Counted from the first letter of the stretch, positions 48,455 to 61,042 are shown. The stretch is 64,000 nt of DNA from Cymbomonas tetramitiformis (GCA_001247695.2 LGRX02003681.1:1-64000); one strand, 5' to 3'. The notes: generated by a model from the letters alone, not told the origin. Translations and numbers: made by a program.

Positions 48455-51292
48455 CGGGGACGTGCAGCATAGCATACAAAACAATTTTCGTAGTGACAAT
48501 CCTCGAAGCTTGCTGCAGCTGTAATGTGAATGGAAGAGTCAAGAAAAGTTTTCTTTTCACAATATAACTTAGATCCGACATTATTCTGGTCCATATCGGC
48601 GGTGCTTAGACCCGTTACTTGACTTTGACGTGTTTAGTCGATTATAGGTAGACCCGGCAAGGCCTATTACTTTCGTAATCAGATCCAGGATTATAAAGCA
48701 AGTCCTTTGATATTTATATCATCATTTTCACAATGCTTCCACGAGCTCAGTGTTCTGGTGCGATAACTATGCATACGAGTATTTCTTGGTCCGATGGCGT
48801 TTCTTCATTAATTTTGGCCACTATGAGCAACCGGATGACTAGACGCTAAGTCAGTGGCGAGGCTGGTAGATATATTATTAGTTCTACGTATATTTTTAGT
48901 CGTAATCGAACCTTGCGGACGAGTTCGATACGTGTACATGTGTAAGCCTTAGGTCAAGAAAACCACGTTTGCAAACCTCTTGTACATGTCGTCGTCATGA
49001 CAAAAATGTACAGGGACGGAAGATTTGTATATATCGGACATGCTGAACATTGCGCGAGGTTGGACAAATACCAACCCTTATGTGGTCGTATTACGAGTGC
49101 AAAGCCTCCCTCCCCCCTAACCATTTCCGCAACGACATTTGTTGGAACTATATAATTCTAACGGGCACAGTAGTGGACACCAAGCTGGAATTGGACAGGG
49201 ATCGTGATGCCGTGGACTCCGGCGTCGCGTGGTGCCCAAGCAAGGGGAGGAAGTTGTGCGTGAGGCTGATTCCTTCGACCTGAAACTACCCGATCAGGGA
49301 GAGCTACATCATTTGAAAAGAAGGTTTGATTACGAATTCTTGTTTACTCTAGAACGAATTAAGCAGTATGTAGTATTTTATGGAAATCACGATATGGTCG
49401 TCCATTATCATTGATGGGCAATGCATATATTAGATTTGACCCGCTATTGTCATGAGAAAACATATGCTAAGAAGTGGTGGCTGCAAAACTAGGTCAAGGG
49501 GAAACGCTCGGTATTCATTTATTCAATTTATTTGCAGGCACCTGCTATCCGATATCATGCAAAACTTGGTAATACATCGAAAATCACATAGCGTTTTCCA
49601 ACCAGCATATAACGATTATATCGAGTGCATTACTCAAAAGCTTCGTTATTCACGGCACTCCATTCCTACGAGAGTCGAAGTTTTTTGGTATATATCGTGG
49701 ACCCACAGCGATGCCATTTGCTTGGTCGAGTTGAATCTTCAGACCCCACCGTAAAATGAAGAAGCGATCGCTTGTGACTCGCCGTGCATATCAGTCAGAT
49801 CACTCGTTCGTCGAGAATCGCATCTTATTCTCCGAGTAGCGGCATTCAACATCGAAAGGTCGCTCTTTTTGTTTATTGAAGACGACCTATCATTCGTCAT
49901 GTGTGGGGCCCGCTTACCGTAAAAAAGTGCTTATCAAAGATACATCACTTCGTTTAAGAAACCCCCGGCCTACATCACCACATCATAATGGACCCGTTCT
50001 ATGGAAGTTCAACGCTATATAACGTCACATAAGCAGCAGTGTAACCTTCGCCAAATAAATATGACCAATATCTAGTGGTCGATGCTGAAAATACCGATCA
50101 TTGCTAAAATTGCCGAGAGAAGGCAGCCACAAGCAAGCTGGATGTTCAATCGGATGCACACATATATAAAAAGCTCACACGCAGAGGAATAATAGTACAA
50201 GCTATATTATATGGCATGCATTCTCATAGAGCCACATCACACATAACTATATACGTGTGTCATCAATGCGTGCACAGAGCACTAAGATTCCAATATACTA
50301 TGTTTACATGTTACTGATTTCCAAAGAAAGAGTTCATACTTCCATTATATTTAATCACAACTTTGGTTTGCTTGCAAACGATGGTGCTTAGTATACCACA
50401 TATACACGATCAGATTGGATATTGAGAACGTATGTAAAATTGGTTTCCAAACGAACTGCTGCATCCAACATCAAGATGGAATTGCTAGCCTTTATTTGAA
50501 TTGATCGTTCATAACAGGAATTATATGCGCCGTCTATGTGCTATTCTACCCGGAAATGCACCACACCACGCGCTGTTTCAAATCATCCCATACGTATATT
50601 CCGAAAATTTGCACTGGGCACGCCCCTTGGGACACTATCGATATTGTTGACCGCAGATTCGATGTGTGGCATTGATGTATCCCATTAGCAAACAATCACC
50701 TGCCTTCTGACTTGACCAAACTTATCTTTATTGATCGAGAACACACACGCGCGCACGCACATGCACTGAATCCTTTGGGCCACGGTGTGGGTGCATAGTG
50801 CAGCCGATCTTATCTCATGTCGAACATGGTGCCAAAAAAATCAGTCCAAGAGTAAGTCGCACCCATCTACAGAGTGTCCTACACTACTCTGTAGCATCCC
50901 ACGGCTCTTCCTGGGATCAATTACCCCCCCACACACTGAACGGCATGAGATCGGCCAACAAAAGCCAGCCCAACATCATCCCAGTGGATGTGAGAAGCAA
51001 ATCAAGAGCAGGGCGGGGCCTTGATAAGATACCACAAACTCATACATATTCCCAACCCAGATGCAAAGCAGCATGGAAAGATGATACGATGTGACCGATC
51101 ATCGCGCAACAATTGTTGGTCTCTGGGTAACGGAGTGAGCGGACCCTGCTGGCATGCCCGCCAGTGGCTCACGGTCGATGGATGGGACCCGTTGGTCCAT
51201 GGTTATGCCATGAATGCAGTCACACCTCACAGCATGGACACCCCATGTTAAAAAATGAAAACATGCGGGCACCTACGTGCTCCCCACAAAAA
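48455..51292. other. Gene-poor interval
   Basis: About 2.8 kb with no frame longer than about 100 codons that resembles a protein and no clear repeat. An (AC)-like stretch lies at about 50743-50765. Confidence 0.5.
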
Positions 51293-51832
51293 TCAAGGGA
51301 AAACACAAAAGGCAGATGAATCCACCGAGCTCTCCAAGATGCAGTGCCCGCCAGAATGGCACCACAGGGATAACCGCCTCCCAAAACCCACTTCCACCCG
51401 GCGGCCGTCCCCGTTCACAGCGATGCGCCAATACCTCATATCAGGGTCAAAGAACACAAGTCCCCCGGCATGTGGAATAACCATGAGCAATGTACACGGA
51501 GAGGGAGCAAGCGTCACACGAATCCAAGACACTCCCAAATAGCGAGCCGCAGACGAATCCCCGACGCCCTCAAAGAGGCAGTACCTATCAGAAGGGTCCC
51601 ACAGGGACAACCACAATCCATCATCCAAATCACTCCAGTGGCCGTCCCCGTTAACAGCGAGATGCCAGTACCCCATAACGTGGCTGCCGATCACCAGTCC
51701 CCCGGCAGGTGAAAAAGCCCCAAGGCACTGGACATAGATAGAGCCAGCCGCAGACGAATCCGACGCCCTCAAAGAAGCAGTACCCGTCAGAAGGGTACCA
51801 CAGGGACAACCACATCCACCCCCCCCACACAC
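51293..51832 (-). CDS. Hypothetical repeat protein (two about 110-residue repeats)
   Basis: The frame holds two related units: GGLVIGSHVMGYWHLAVNGDG...WLSLWDPSDRYCLFEG and GGLVFFDPDMRYWRIAVNGDG...RLSLWCHSGGHCILES, each followed by DSSA. Repetition is seen at DNA level too (GACGAATCC.GACGCCCTCAAAGA). Conserved Tyr-Trp, NGDG and SLW positions suggest a beta-type repeat domain. I do not recognise the family. It may be one exon of a larger gene, or a coding-like repeat. Confidence 0.4.
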   Translation of the reverse strand: MCGGGGCGCPCGTLLTGTASLRASDSSAAGSIYVQCLGAFSPAGGLVIGSHVMGYWHLAVNGDGHWSDLDDGLWLSLWDPSDRYCLFEGVGDSSAARYLGVSWIRVTLAPSPCTLLMVIPHAGGLVFFDPDMRYWRIAVNGDGRRVEVGFGRRLSLWCHSGGHCILESSVDSSAFCVFP

Positions 51833-51987
51833 ATGTCTAGGCTATCAACACACCCCTATATGCACATCAACCCGATCAGTAGCAATACAACATAAAGTCG
51901 CGTTGCTTCCCCCTGACACATCTCAGACCCACAATGCATGAATGGGGCCTGGCCGTTATCACAACCCATGATAACGTGGTCGGTGGA

Positions 51988-54900
51988 TCAGGATCTTAAG
52001 ATTGCTAGTTTTATCTGACGACGCCAGGGAAGGGCAGATCTGTTCACCTTGAATCCGGGATACTCAGAGCTGCTGGGGGGGCACCAACCATGACCCTGGA
52101 ATCCTTCTCGGCCTGGTGGGTATTTTTTATAGATCCCATAGTCCCGGTCATGCGTGTACGATAAACATTGCAGGCTAGGAGCACTAGCCTCTTGCTCGAA
52201 TGCCACTTCTCGGTAGGCCTGCTCCAATATCCCTCCTCCTCACCATTTAGCCCTCCCAGTCAGCATCATAGAGCTTCCTGCAATTCTCTGGTGCCCAGGT
52301 GCCAACGACCGAAACGCGTTGACTACTGCCAGAGAGGGGGCAGTGGCAGGGGTCAGAACATGTCAATGGGCAAGGGGCAAGCTTTGTGACTGCTGTCGGA
52401 GTATCTAGGCAAGGAAATTAGAAGAGAAACGAAGCTTAAAGTGGCCTGAATAGGGAGTATACTGAAGACAAACGTCAACAGTCAAGCATGCGACAGGGGG
52501 CAATTTCCAGGTCCCAATCCCCCGAAGGTGGTTAGCGACTCACGCCCACCGGCTGCTGACTCAAGCCAAATGATTGAGAAAGGGGGCAGGGATGGAGCAG
52601 GGAGGGGGCGCGAAGGGATTGGCAGGAGTAGTCAGAAGCAGCTTGACCTTGCTGCGCCGCCAGTTGAGCGATGTGTTCCAAATAATTAGATTTCGCCTCT
52701 CTCCTGCCCATCCCCCTCCGTAGCGCCTCCCTCGGCACGTTTGCGCGCCCCCCTCGGAACAGGGGGAACTCTAGCGATACCCGCGCCAATAAAGGAGGCC
52801 GCCATGCATTAATGGGGGGAATGGCCTGCATATGCGAGCGCGGCATTCGGGTCCCCAGCACAACTCGGCACAAAGGGGACATCGGCAATTCACAACTGGC
52901 CGGGAGATGTGACACCCTTCTACAATCACTGCCGCCGCCACCTCCACCGGATTCATGCTCATCAGGGAGATGCACACCTGAGGTGATGTCATCTGCGCCA
53001 TGACGCTTACGTCCGAGATGCACCACACATCGCCCCTGCGCGGTCCACCCTCCAGGCCCTGATTCAAGCCAGTGCAGTGCAGCCAGCTGGCGCCGGGACT
53101 CCCGGGTGCGCCATGTGCAAATGCGAGGGGGGAGGAGGGATGCGCCATGTGCAAATGCGAGGGGGGAGGAGGGATGCGCCATGTGCAAATGCGAGGGGGG
53201 AGGAGGGATGCGCCACGCTCTCCAGAGGAAGGTGCCACAAACACCTGCCAGGGTTACAGGTAATGGCGTGCGCATCCGAGGGTTGAGAATTCACATAGAG
53301 GAGGCTTGAAAAGATGGTGCCAGTAGGTTGCGATTAAACCTTCACATGCTGATACACATGGCTGACTTGGCGATGATCCGCGGCCCCCATCATTCCTGCA
53401 GGGACTTCCTATAAACTTCAGCCCCCCTCTGAATCGGGACAACTTGTGGGGTCTTGAATGCCCGTGACGGGTCGAGGCCATTCTGCTGTCACGCAGTGAC
53501 TCGAGTCGCCACGTGGCAATCTGTTCAAAGCAGGAGTCACACATTCATGTCGGCAGCCACTGAATTTCCGCGTTGCGCGTTTGCGGAGTTCCCAACCCAA
53601 GCAGCATACTCTGACACCGTCCCTCACCGCCAAAGGGCACACTCCTTCTGTTGAACATCCCACTTACAATTCCTTCGCCTCGAGCCCCGGCTGCACGATG
53701 CGCTGCGGCGAGGTTCAACTGAAACCTCTGCCGTGGCCGTGCACAACACAGGAAACGGAGCGCACCGCAGAAGGTGAGGCCGGCGCCCTCAAACTCTTTC
53801 CCGAGGCAGACGTTGTACGTGACGTCGCTGTCATCCGTGTGCATGTCCAAGCCCAGGTCCTCCCCCGGCTGCCGAAGACAATTTACACCCCGTATCACAA
53901 TTGCATCCTCACTGCAACAGATTGACTGCGGGCTTGACGCAGGGCGGGGGCAATGCCTCCCCACACACCCAGCTCATTGATAACACGCCAATGGCGAGCA
54001 CAGGCAATTGCAATCATCCGCGCATAGACGGGCGCCCTGAGCAGTACTGCAGGGAGCCAACAGAGTTCATCGCATCCACAGCCACGCCACACGTCATGTG
54101 AGCAGCCAGGCTCCGATTCGTGCACTCCAGATAATGGGCCATCCAAGATCATCCGCAATGACATCAACGCGTGCGCTAGGATCGCCCGGTCAAGTAATGA
54201 AACCTAGATGGCGCGTGCTTGTGGTGCATGGCGGTTAACTGTATGCCTCAGTTCCAGTGAACGTCCACCGTAGATCCAGTCATCGTCTCCTTCAGATCCG
54301 GTCAACGGTCCACCTCATATCAGAGACATGTCTCCATGGCCTCACCACTGCAGCAGTACACACTGCCACAGGCGCGGCGTGCCACAGGGGGGGGGGCATG
54401 CCACAGGGGGCCGCATGCCTGGGCCGCATGCCTCATGAGGCCGCATGCCGGGGGCCGCATGCCTCATGGGGCCGCATGCCTGGGCCGCATGCCGGGGGCC
54501 GCATGCCTCATGGGGCCGCATGCCTGGGCCGCATGCCACAGGGGGCCGCATGCCTCATGGGGCCGCATGCCTGGGCCGCATGCCACAGGGGGCCGCATGC
54601 CATAGGGGGGCGCATGCCACAGGGGGCCGCATGCCTGGGCCGCATGCCACAGGGGCCGCATACCTTGTACTGCACCATAAAGCAGTGATGGCGGTCCAGC
54701 TGGGCGCCCTCCTCGCCGAATAACAGCGCGCTGATTGGCTGAAGAACCTGCTGCTGAAGCACATCAATCATGCGCTCCATCCCTGCCCGCCCGCCAACAA
54801 CTTCAGCAACCCACGAGCAACAATGGGCAACCGCTGCCGACTCCAACACCTTCAACAGACCAGACACAGAGTTCCTAACCCGGAGATTTTTGTCGACTGA

Positions 54901-56350
54901 ATGCACTGTATCATGTGCAGGTCCGGAGGGGCACAGATGGCGATGACGGGGGGTAAAGAAGGGGTACAGGAGCCAGGGACAGTCACCAATCTCGTTTACG
55001 ATGATCCCATAGTTGTTCATTGAGTTGGGTCGACGCACGGGAAGTCCGCTGGCGTAAAAGTTGTCCATCTCCTGCATCCCAACTCACCGCGCCTCAATTC
55101 CTGGACTGCCGTGCCTCGACCCTGCTTCATTTGGTGCCGTCAGCCGCCGCCTTTCATATGCCCGCAGCCTCCTCGGGATCCTAGGCCCACACACACATTG
55201 CACCTTTGCCCTCTGCAAACTACAGCTGCCAGTGGCATACCAACGAGGCCATCCAGCGAGCACTGCACCAGGTATGTTCACATCACCCAGGCTTCCCGGA
55301 GCGAGAGACATGCAAACTTCACATGGCTGACCCAGCATGAGGAAATCTCAGAAATGCGCTGCCGCCATCGCGACATCCATTCCCACCTCAGCAAAGCTTG
55401 ATGAGATGTCGTCTACATAACCTATTACCGCTCAATCCCAACAAACGCCTAGCTGTGGCACCGCCCTCCTGCACGCCATCGCCAACAAAGCCCGGGCCGT
55501 GGCGCCGCCCTCCTGCACACCATCGCCAACAAAGCCCTGGCTGTGGCGCCGCCCTCCTGCCGTGGCGCCGCCTCATGCACGCCATCGCCAGCAAGCCCTC
55601 ACTGTGGCTTCGCCCTCCTGCATGACAACGCCAACAAAGCTGGCCGTGGCGCCATCTCCTGCACGCCATCGCCAACAAAGCCCTGGCTGTGCCGCCGCCC
55701 TCCTGCATCACATAGCCAACAAGAAGCCCTCACTATGGCGCCGCCCTCCTGCACGCCATCGCCAGCAAAGCCTCGCTGTGCCGCCGCCCTCCTGCTGCGC
55801 CATCCGCCAGCAAAGCCTCGCTATGGCGCCACCTCCTGCTGCCCCATCACTCCCAGCCAACAAAGCCCTGGCTGTGCCATGCACTCCTCCCACTGCACGC
55901 CATCGTAACAAAGCTCACTTTATGTGCTTCCTCCTGCCATATGCATGTAAAGCCCTCACTATGGCGCCGCCCTCCTGCATGCCACATACGCCAGCAAAGC
56001 CCTGGCTGCATGCCCTCCTGCACGCCATACGCCAACAAAGCCCTCACTATGAAGCCACTTCTCTTTTTCCATCATCAACAAAGCCCTGGCCGTGGCGCCC
56101 TCCCCTGCACGCTGTATCATCCAACAAAGCCCCTCGCTGTGGCGCCGCCCTCCTGCACGCCATCGCCAACAAAGCCCTGGCCGTGGCGCCGCCCTCCTGC
56201 ACGCCATCGCCAACAAAGCCCTGGCCGTGGCGCTGCCCTGGTGGACTATGCGAGCGGGCGGAAGGGATATGGTAGCGACCTCGAGGAACATCGCGCAGAA
56301 GTCCTCGCGGAACAGCGGGAAGGAGTACACTCCGGGGGCCTCCTGGCTCG
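51988..56350 (-). CDS. 2-oxoglutarate/Fe(II) dioxygenase, ICU11-like, multi-exon host gene
   Basis: Exons inferred from splice sites and reading phase, in gene order: about 56350-56281 (EAPGVYSFPLFREDFCAMFLE), 55066-54986 (MDNFYASGLPVRRPNSMNNYG), about 54780-54667 (GMERMIDVL...LDRHHCFMVQYK; donor AAG/GTATGC), about 53880-53770 (PGEDLGLDMHTDDSDVTYNV), about 53057-52978 (GRCVVHLGRKRHGADDITS), 52703-52648 (GERRNLIIWNTS), 52218-51988 (AYREVAF...CLSYTHDRDYGIYKKYPPG...GWCPP, stop). The metal triad is His and Asp of HTD plus His of VVHLGR; the Arg of ERRNLIIW would bind 2-oxoglutarate. Junction phases agree at each checked splice. Plant ICU11-type enzymes act in chromatin silencing; that role here is inference. 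At least one exon between 53770 and 53057, and the 5' exons, are not resolved. Confidence 0.8.
53106..53213. repeat. About 34-bp minisatellite in a dioxygenase intron
   Basis: Three full copies plus a partial copy of a unit with TGCGCCATGTGCAAATGCGA followed by a G-rich part. All frames stay open through it, creating spurious ORFs. Confidence 0.9.
54379..54664. repeat. GGGGCCGCATGCC-type satellite in a dioxygenase intron
   Basis: About twenty short units built from GCCGCATGCC with GGG, CACAGG or TCATGG linkers. It begins directly after the donor site of the upstream exon (exon ends at about 54667), so it fills the intron. Confidence 0.9.
55440..56240. repeat. About 43-bp minisatellite filling a dioxygenase intron
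   Basis: Some 17 degenerate copies of a unit containing GGCGCCGCCCTCCTGCACGC and CATCGCCAACAAAGCC. It spans most of the intron between the PLFREDF and MDNFYAS exons. Confidence 0.9.
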
Positions 56351-58223
56351 CCACAGCCTCGCCTCCTTTAGCTTAAAAACCACGTAGTTGTATATGCCAT
56401 ATAATACATACGTATTCCAAGCACACACTGCTAATACCGATTGTAAACGTGATTTGGTGGTCGGAAAATCTCCCTGAGATCGTGAGATGTTTAAAATTTT
56501 GGGAAATAATAAGATGAGCACTGAATGCAATTTGTGAGAAATTTTCCTTTCTTGGTTGTTGCAAAAAGGGGCATTTTGGGCCTCCAACACGACGTCCGCA
56601 TCACCCAAATTGAGCCCTGTTCATAGTCCACGCTCTTAGTAATGTGATGCCATATGCCGTTGCACCAGGCATAGTCTTCCGCGCTGCTGAGAGACAGCAA
56701 CTGAGCATACGGAAGTACCAGAAAGGCAGGGCTCACCTCTGTCAGGAGGGCGCGGAGGGCTCACCTCTGTCAGGAGGTCGCGTAGGGCGTCTTCGGATTT
56801 GGATGCAAGGGCAGAAAAAAGCTCGGGCTGAAACCACTCTTCCCGCCACCCTGTGCATGCTCCCCGCCGCTACCCCGCTTACCCTTCAAGTACTCGCCGG
56901 CGATGACGCGATGACGCGTGAATAAGTGTCACCACGGTGCCGAGAGAGCTGAAGGCCGCGGGAAGAGAGGAGAGCGGCACCCGTGACAGCATCGAACAGC
57001 GCTGGATATTTTTGCTGCTTCTTGTAGCTCTGTCTCAGGGTATGCACACCACCTCCGCTGGTCAGTGGCTCCAGCCTGCTTGCTGGGATGGCTCCAGAAA
57101 GCGGCGCGGATGGCGCTCGGACGTGACAATAGCAGCGTAAGCAGGCAATATGCTGCCATCAGAGAGACTTCAAAAAGTGCTTCCTCTCAGTCGACGCTGA
57201 CGTGTTATTCGGAGTTGCGGGAGCTGCCACAGCGGCGTTTGCACCTTACATATAATCTGAAGTGCACGTGCATAGTGGGGGTTTCCTTCACACACGAGGA
57301 AGTCTTAGCTAAAGGTAGATCATCCGTCAGTTTCTGAGGCACGCGCGTGTGCCAGTCGGTGTTGAAGCAGAATCTCGCACCTCAATAATTTGCACGCGCT
57401 CCGCATTCATCTCTCCTCCCTGTAGAAACCTGCAAGTTACCGCCGGAAATGGTAGCTGTCAACCTAGGCCGAGGTTATGCTTCGCAACTATCAGAGACCC
57501 GCAAACGCTGCTCGTGATGCGTGCCAGCAGCTGGTCTGACCTATGCACGCCGATATGGCGCTCGTGAGCACGTCATCAGTGAGTGTTTCTCGTCAGAGTA
57601 GCGTGTTCCCTCGTCGGAATAAGCTTGTGCAGAAGCAGCAAATGACAGGGAAACGTGCTCTTTGCCAAGTGGCGTCCTCCCGTACCCCTCCTCCTCAGCA
57701 CCCCGCGGACACCCCGCCTACCTCCGCTCCGCCACCTCGCAAAGTGCGGTGAGGATACGAGCTGATAGAGGCAGCGGAGCGGAGAGGCTCACTTAGCGTC
57801 GCAGGAGGGGCACGGGTGTAGGGGCTTCGTCAGAAAGCCGTATAATGCCTGCGAACGAACAGCGCCACGTGCTACCGCCTCGTCAGGAGCTCAGGCCAAC
57901 CCGGAGACCGCGCGACAACCCCTAACATCACCTCATCAGGAAGCCGCGTAAGTGCTGAAAGTGCGTCAGGCCTTGTGCCACCGCGTTGTCCAGTGGGCCC
58001 CAAGGGGGAAAGAGCGCTCTCGCCAAATGCCATACCCCCAGCTCGTCTAAAAGCCATACGAATCCTGTAACTACGCGACAACGTTTGCTATCACCTTGTT
58101 AGGAAGCCGCGTCAACCTTGTAACTGCGCGGCACGATGCATCATCGTTTCCTCCAGAGGGCCAGAGAGAATCCCTACAACTTCGCGGGACATCGGGAAAA
58201 CGCACTCAGGATCCGCCTTTTCG
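56351..58223. other. Unresolved interval between UBC-like and dioxygenase exons
   Basis: Minus-strand donor-like CTGACAGAG/GTGAGCC occurs twice (about 56726-56776, a duplicated 34-base phrase). No exon was confidently recognised. It may hold missing 5' exons of the dioxygenase gene. Confidence 0.4.
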
Positions 58224-58884
58224 CTAGCAAAGGCAAGCGAACGCCAAGTATGCCTGTGAGTCCTGTTTGAGCCTGCGTGTGACCGCTTCCTCCGCTGATG
58301 TGCGCCTGCTGCTGAGGGTAGGCGAGCTCATTATGGGGAATGCGTGCCTTCGGGAGAACACCTTGAGAATGTTTTTAACGGAATGATCTCCGCGTAAGGA
58401 CTCGTAGAACAGGGGGAAGGGATTGTTATCATCGTTCAAGAAGAAGTGGTGAATGATGCACATAAAGTTCACGCTGGGCGCAGCTGCTGGATAGTCTTTA
58501 TTGAACTCGAGACGAACCGGCAGCTCGTTGACGTAGTTCCCTCCCGGAGGCCCTCTCATTACCAGATTAAGCTCCCACGGCCCATTCTTACCTCCTTCAG
58601 GGCATGGGTACATCACCTAGTCCGGGCGAAATTCCCCGGCGTTAGAAACGTGGCTGCATAGGCTGTTGCCAAAGCCTAAGAACTTTCGACATGCAATGTG
58701 AGCGAGAGTTCAGAGAACGAGCCGCCTGTAAAATTGCACACAAGCGCATATGAATCACCTCTTGCTGTACCAGCGCGGTTCTAGGGACTTGGAGAGGCTT
58801 TAGGGACACGAGATAATCGGGCGGACTCCTCTGTAGCTCAGCCACCTGAGCCTCAATACTCTCGCGCACTGTTGGACCTTGCAT
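58224..58884 (-). CDS. Ubiquitin-conjugating (E2/UBC) domain-like exons
   Basis: A first segment (about 58884-58750) encodes VRESIEAQVAELQRSPPDYLVS, like the first E2 helix, and can end at GCAAGAG/GTGATTC. The second (about 58616-58360) encodes WELNLVMRGPPGGNYVNELP, VRLEFNKDYPAAAPSVNFM and IIHHFFLNDDNNPFPLFYESL, matching the E2 beta-meander and the YP..P.V.F signature. The HPN-x-C active-site segment is not recognisable, so it may be a catalytically dead UEV-type domain, or the Cys may lie in another exon. Same strand and about 2 kb upstream of the dioxygenase; either a separate gene or its N-terminal part. Confidence 0.55.
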
Positions 58885-59403
58885 TTGGGCTTTCTAATGC
58901 CGGATTCCTGCGCTTGACTCAAGATCGCGATTAATTCGATGCCCGACAAAGAGGGCCTCGCTGAAGACTCGAGAGGAACCTTCTGTTTGAGCCTTGCGTT
59001 TCAACACCATAAAAATGTTTATTGTTAATTGTATTTGATAGACCGTGTATCCATCCATGGTCGATGGTATCAAGGGTGCAAGTTGGGATTTTCACATTAC
59101 CGTCGGCGTTTCGGCATTTTTTTTCTGACCGCCAACCGAAAGCGAAATCACGCCGGCGGGGCGGCAGATTTCTGAAGGAGCGCCCAACCGCCGACGGGGC
59201 GGAAAACGTGACGCCACGCCGACAGGCAGAAGTTTCGCCGCGCCACAGCGTTCGTAAAAAGCATTTTTTCGATGTCAAAAAAATCCTCGACCGGTAAATA
59301 GTTGTTAGTTCTTCTTTATACCCGGTAACGAATTGCCAGCTATTGCTATAATAGCATCTGCGGAGTGCACACGTGAGGTTTCATTACAACTCTAAGACGT
59401 TGT
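58885..59403. other. Intergenic, no gene seen
   Basis: About 0.5 kb without a supported coding frame. GC-rich words around 59140-59230 show no repeat pattern. Confidence 0.5.
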
Positions 59404-59488
59404 ATGTCATGTCATGTCATGTCATGTCATGTCATGTCATGTCATTTCATGTCATGTTATGTCATGTCATGTCATGTCATGTCATGTT
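59404..59488. repeat. (ATGTC)n microsatellite, left
   Basis: About 17 units of the pentamer with few substitutions, immediately before the LINE fragment. Confidence 0.95.
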
Positions 59489-60398
59489 CTTGCCGAGTGT
59501 GATGAATGTTTCGGCGGATGGACGGGCCAAGGAAGCTAGAGATTACTCGTGCCTTCTGCGGGAGCCATACCGTTACCTCCCAAAATACTACGTGGTAAGT
59601 GACACTGAAGGAGTGAGCAACATAAAGACCACATACACCCATGCACTTTGGTACTATGACATGGATGAATATTTGCTCCGGTCGGCCTTCCGGAAAGCGG
59701 GCCCGAGCCAACACATTAAGTTTCTAGAGCAGGAAGGTTCGTGGGTGCAGGCATCCAAGCTTAGGAGAGGGAAAGGTTCGCAGCACAAGAATAACATCTT
59801 TGCAGCAAAGTTGGGGGTGGGCAGTTTGCCCACCCCTAGAAACATTCAAGTTACCAACGACAGACACTTCCCGGATCTCTATCCGGGATATGCTTGCCCT
59901 CTGCATGTGCAGGACGAAGAGGTTGCGAACGAACACCACATCTTTTGTAAATGTCCGGCCATGGCGGGAGTGTACGAGGAAGGTGCCAACCGATTAGCAG
60001 ACAAGATTGACGGGCTTCTGCCGCTGAACAGGCCTGCTAGCACGACAAGAACCATGATCAAGGGCATGCTACTGCCGTCGCAAAGGAAGGACTTTTTGTA
60101 CGGTAAAGTTCCAGAGGAATTAAGACGTTGGTTGGTATCTAACATCGGTCAGGCAAGCTCGGACAAGTTGAAGGGAAGGATTAGACCTTTGGTCCGGGAT
60201 TTCTTTTTCGACATTTGGTGCTCATATACTGCTAAGATTGTGGAAGGAGGGCACGACTTCGCTAGCCGGCTTCGGAAGAGGTACGAGATTAAGGTTGCGG
60301 ACCTGAAGAGGTATGGCAGAAATATTCCACGAGGCAACGGGTTTCCAATGGCAGTTGCGGGTTGCCCGGAGGAGACGGAACACAGGGGTGGACAGTGA
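59489..60398 (+). pseudogene. LINE C-terminal domain with zinc-knuckle-like motif
   Basis: About 300 codons, open into the left microsatellite. CPLHVQDEEVANEHHIFCKC (about 59895-59955) matches the zf-RVT-type Cys/His motif near the C-terminus of non-LTR retrotransposon polyproteins (EH.F..CP). A long helical basic region follows (RKDFLYGKVPEELRRWLVSN), then a Lys/Arg-rich end. No RT motifs remain. Confidence 0.65.
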
Positions 60399-60967
60399 GC
60401 ACCGTCGCTCAAGGGGACTCGGCCTTGACTTGCACTCGTTGGATTTCCTCTGCCCACCATTGACGAACTTGGTCATTTTTGCATCTCTAGACATTGGCAT
60501 GCATCTTACTCGTATCACATAGCAATCTCAAACTGAACCGAAAGGTGAGGGGCATTATGGGACGACTTGCGGGTCACTAAATGATAGGGCAACTTTAACT
60601 CAGTTCACCCCCCTTTTCTCCCGGTGCATTCTGTCCCCCCCGATGGTTCGGCGCGCACCCATTGACACTAGTATTGCCATAGGTTAACGCTGGTTTTGGT
60701 GTGCCCGACTTGGGGGGGTGGGGGTGGTGGTGCAGGAGGAGTGCGGGGAGCGGAGGGTGACGGTCATGGAGTGCGCGGAGGCTACTTGTTAGGATTTGTA
60801 GATTGTCTCGATCATTGAGTTAGGAGTGATTGTCCTGGCGATCTTCAAGAACTAGTTCAGGTTGAGTTGATGCGTGTCTGTCTGATAGCGACTTTTGGGA
60901 CATGGACTGCCCTTAATCGTTCGGTAGCCGGGGCCCGCCTTGGGGCTCCCGGGGTAAATTAATTTAA
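59489..60967 (+). mobile_element. 5'-truncated LINE ending in (ATGTC)n
   Basis: About 1.48 kb lies between two (ATGTC)n arrays. It encodes the C-terminal part of a non-LTR reverse transcriptase polyprotein followed by about 570 non-coding bases (the likely 3' UTR), and the right array would be its simple-repeat tail. Insertion into, or templating from, the same pentamer explains the matching left array. RT and endonuclease domains are missing, as in typical 5' truncation. Confidence 0.65.
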
Positions 60968-61042
60968 GTCATGTCATGTCATGTCATGTCATGTCATATC
61001 ATATCATGTCATATCATGTCATATCATGTCATGTCATGTCAT
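60968..61042. repeat. (ATGTC)n microsatellite, right
   Basis: About 15 units with ATATC variants, following AATTAATTTAAG at the end of the LINE fragment. Confidence 0.95.

Noticed and set aside
54257..56387. Long ORFs on both strands
   Set aside because: They lie inside minisatellites in dioxygenase introns; repetitive Ala/His/Gly/Pro-rich products, not genes.
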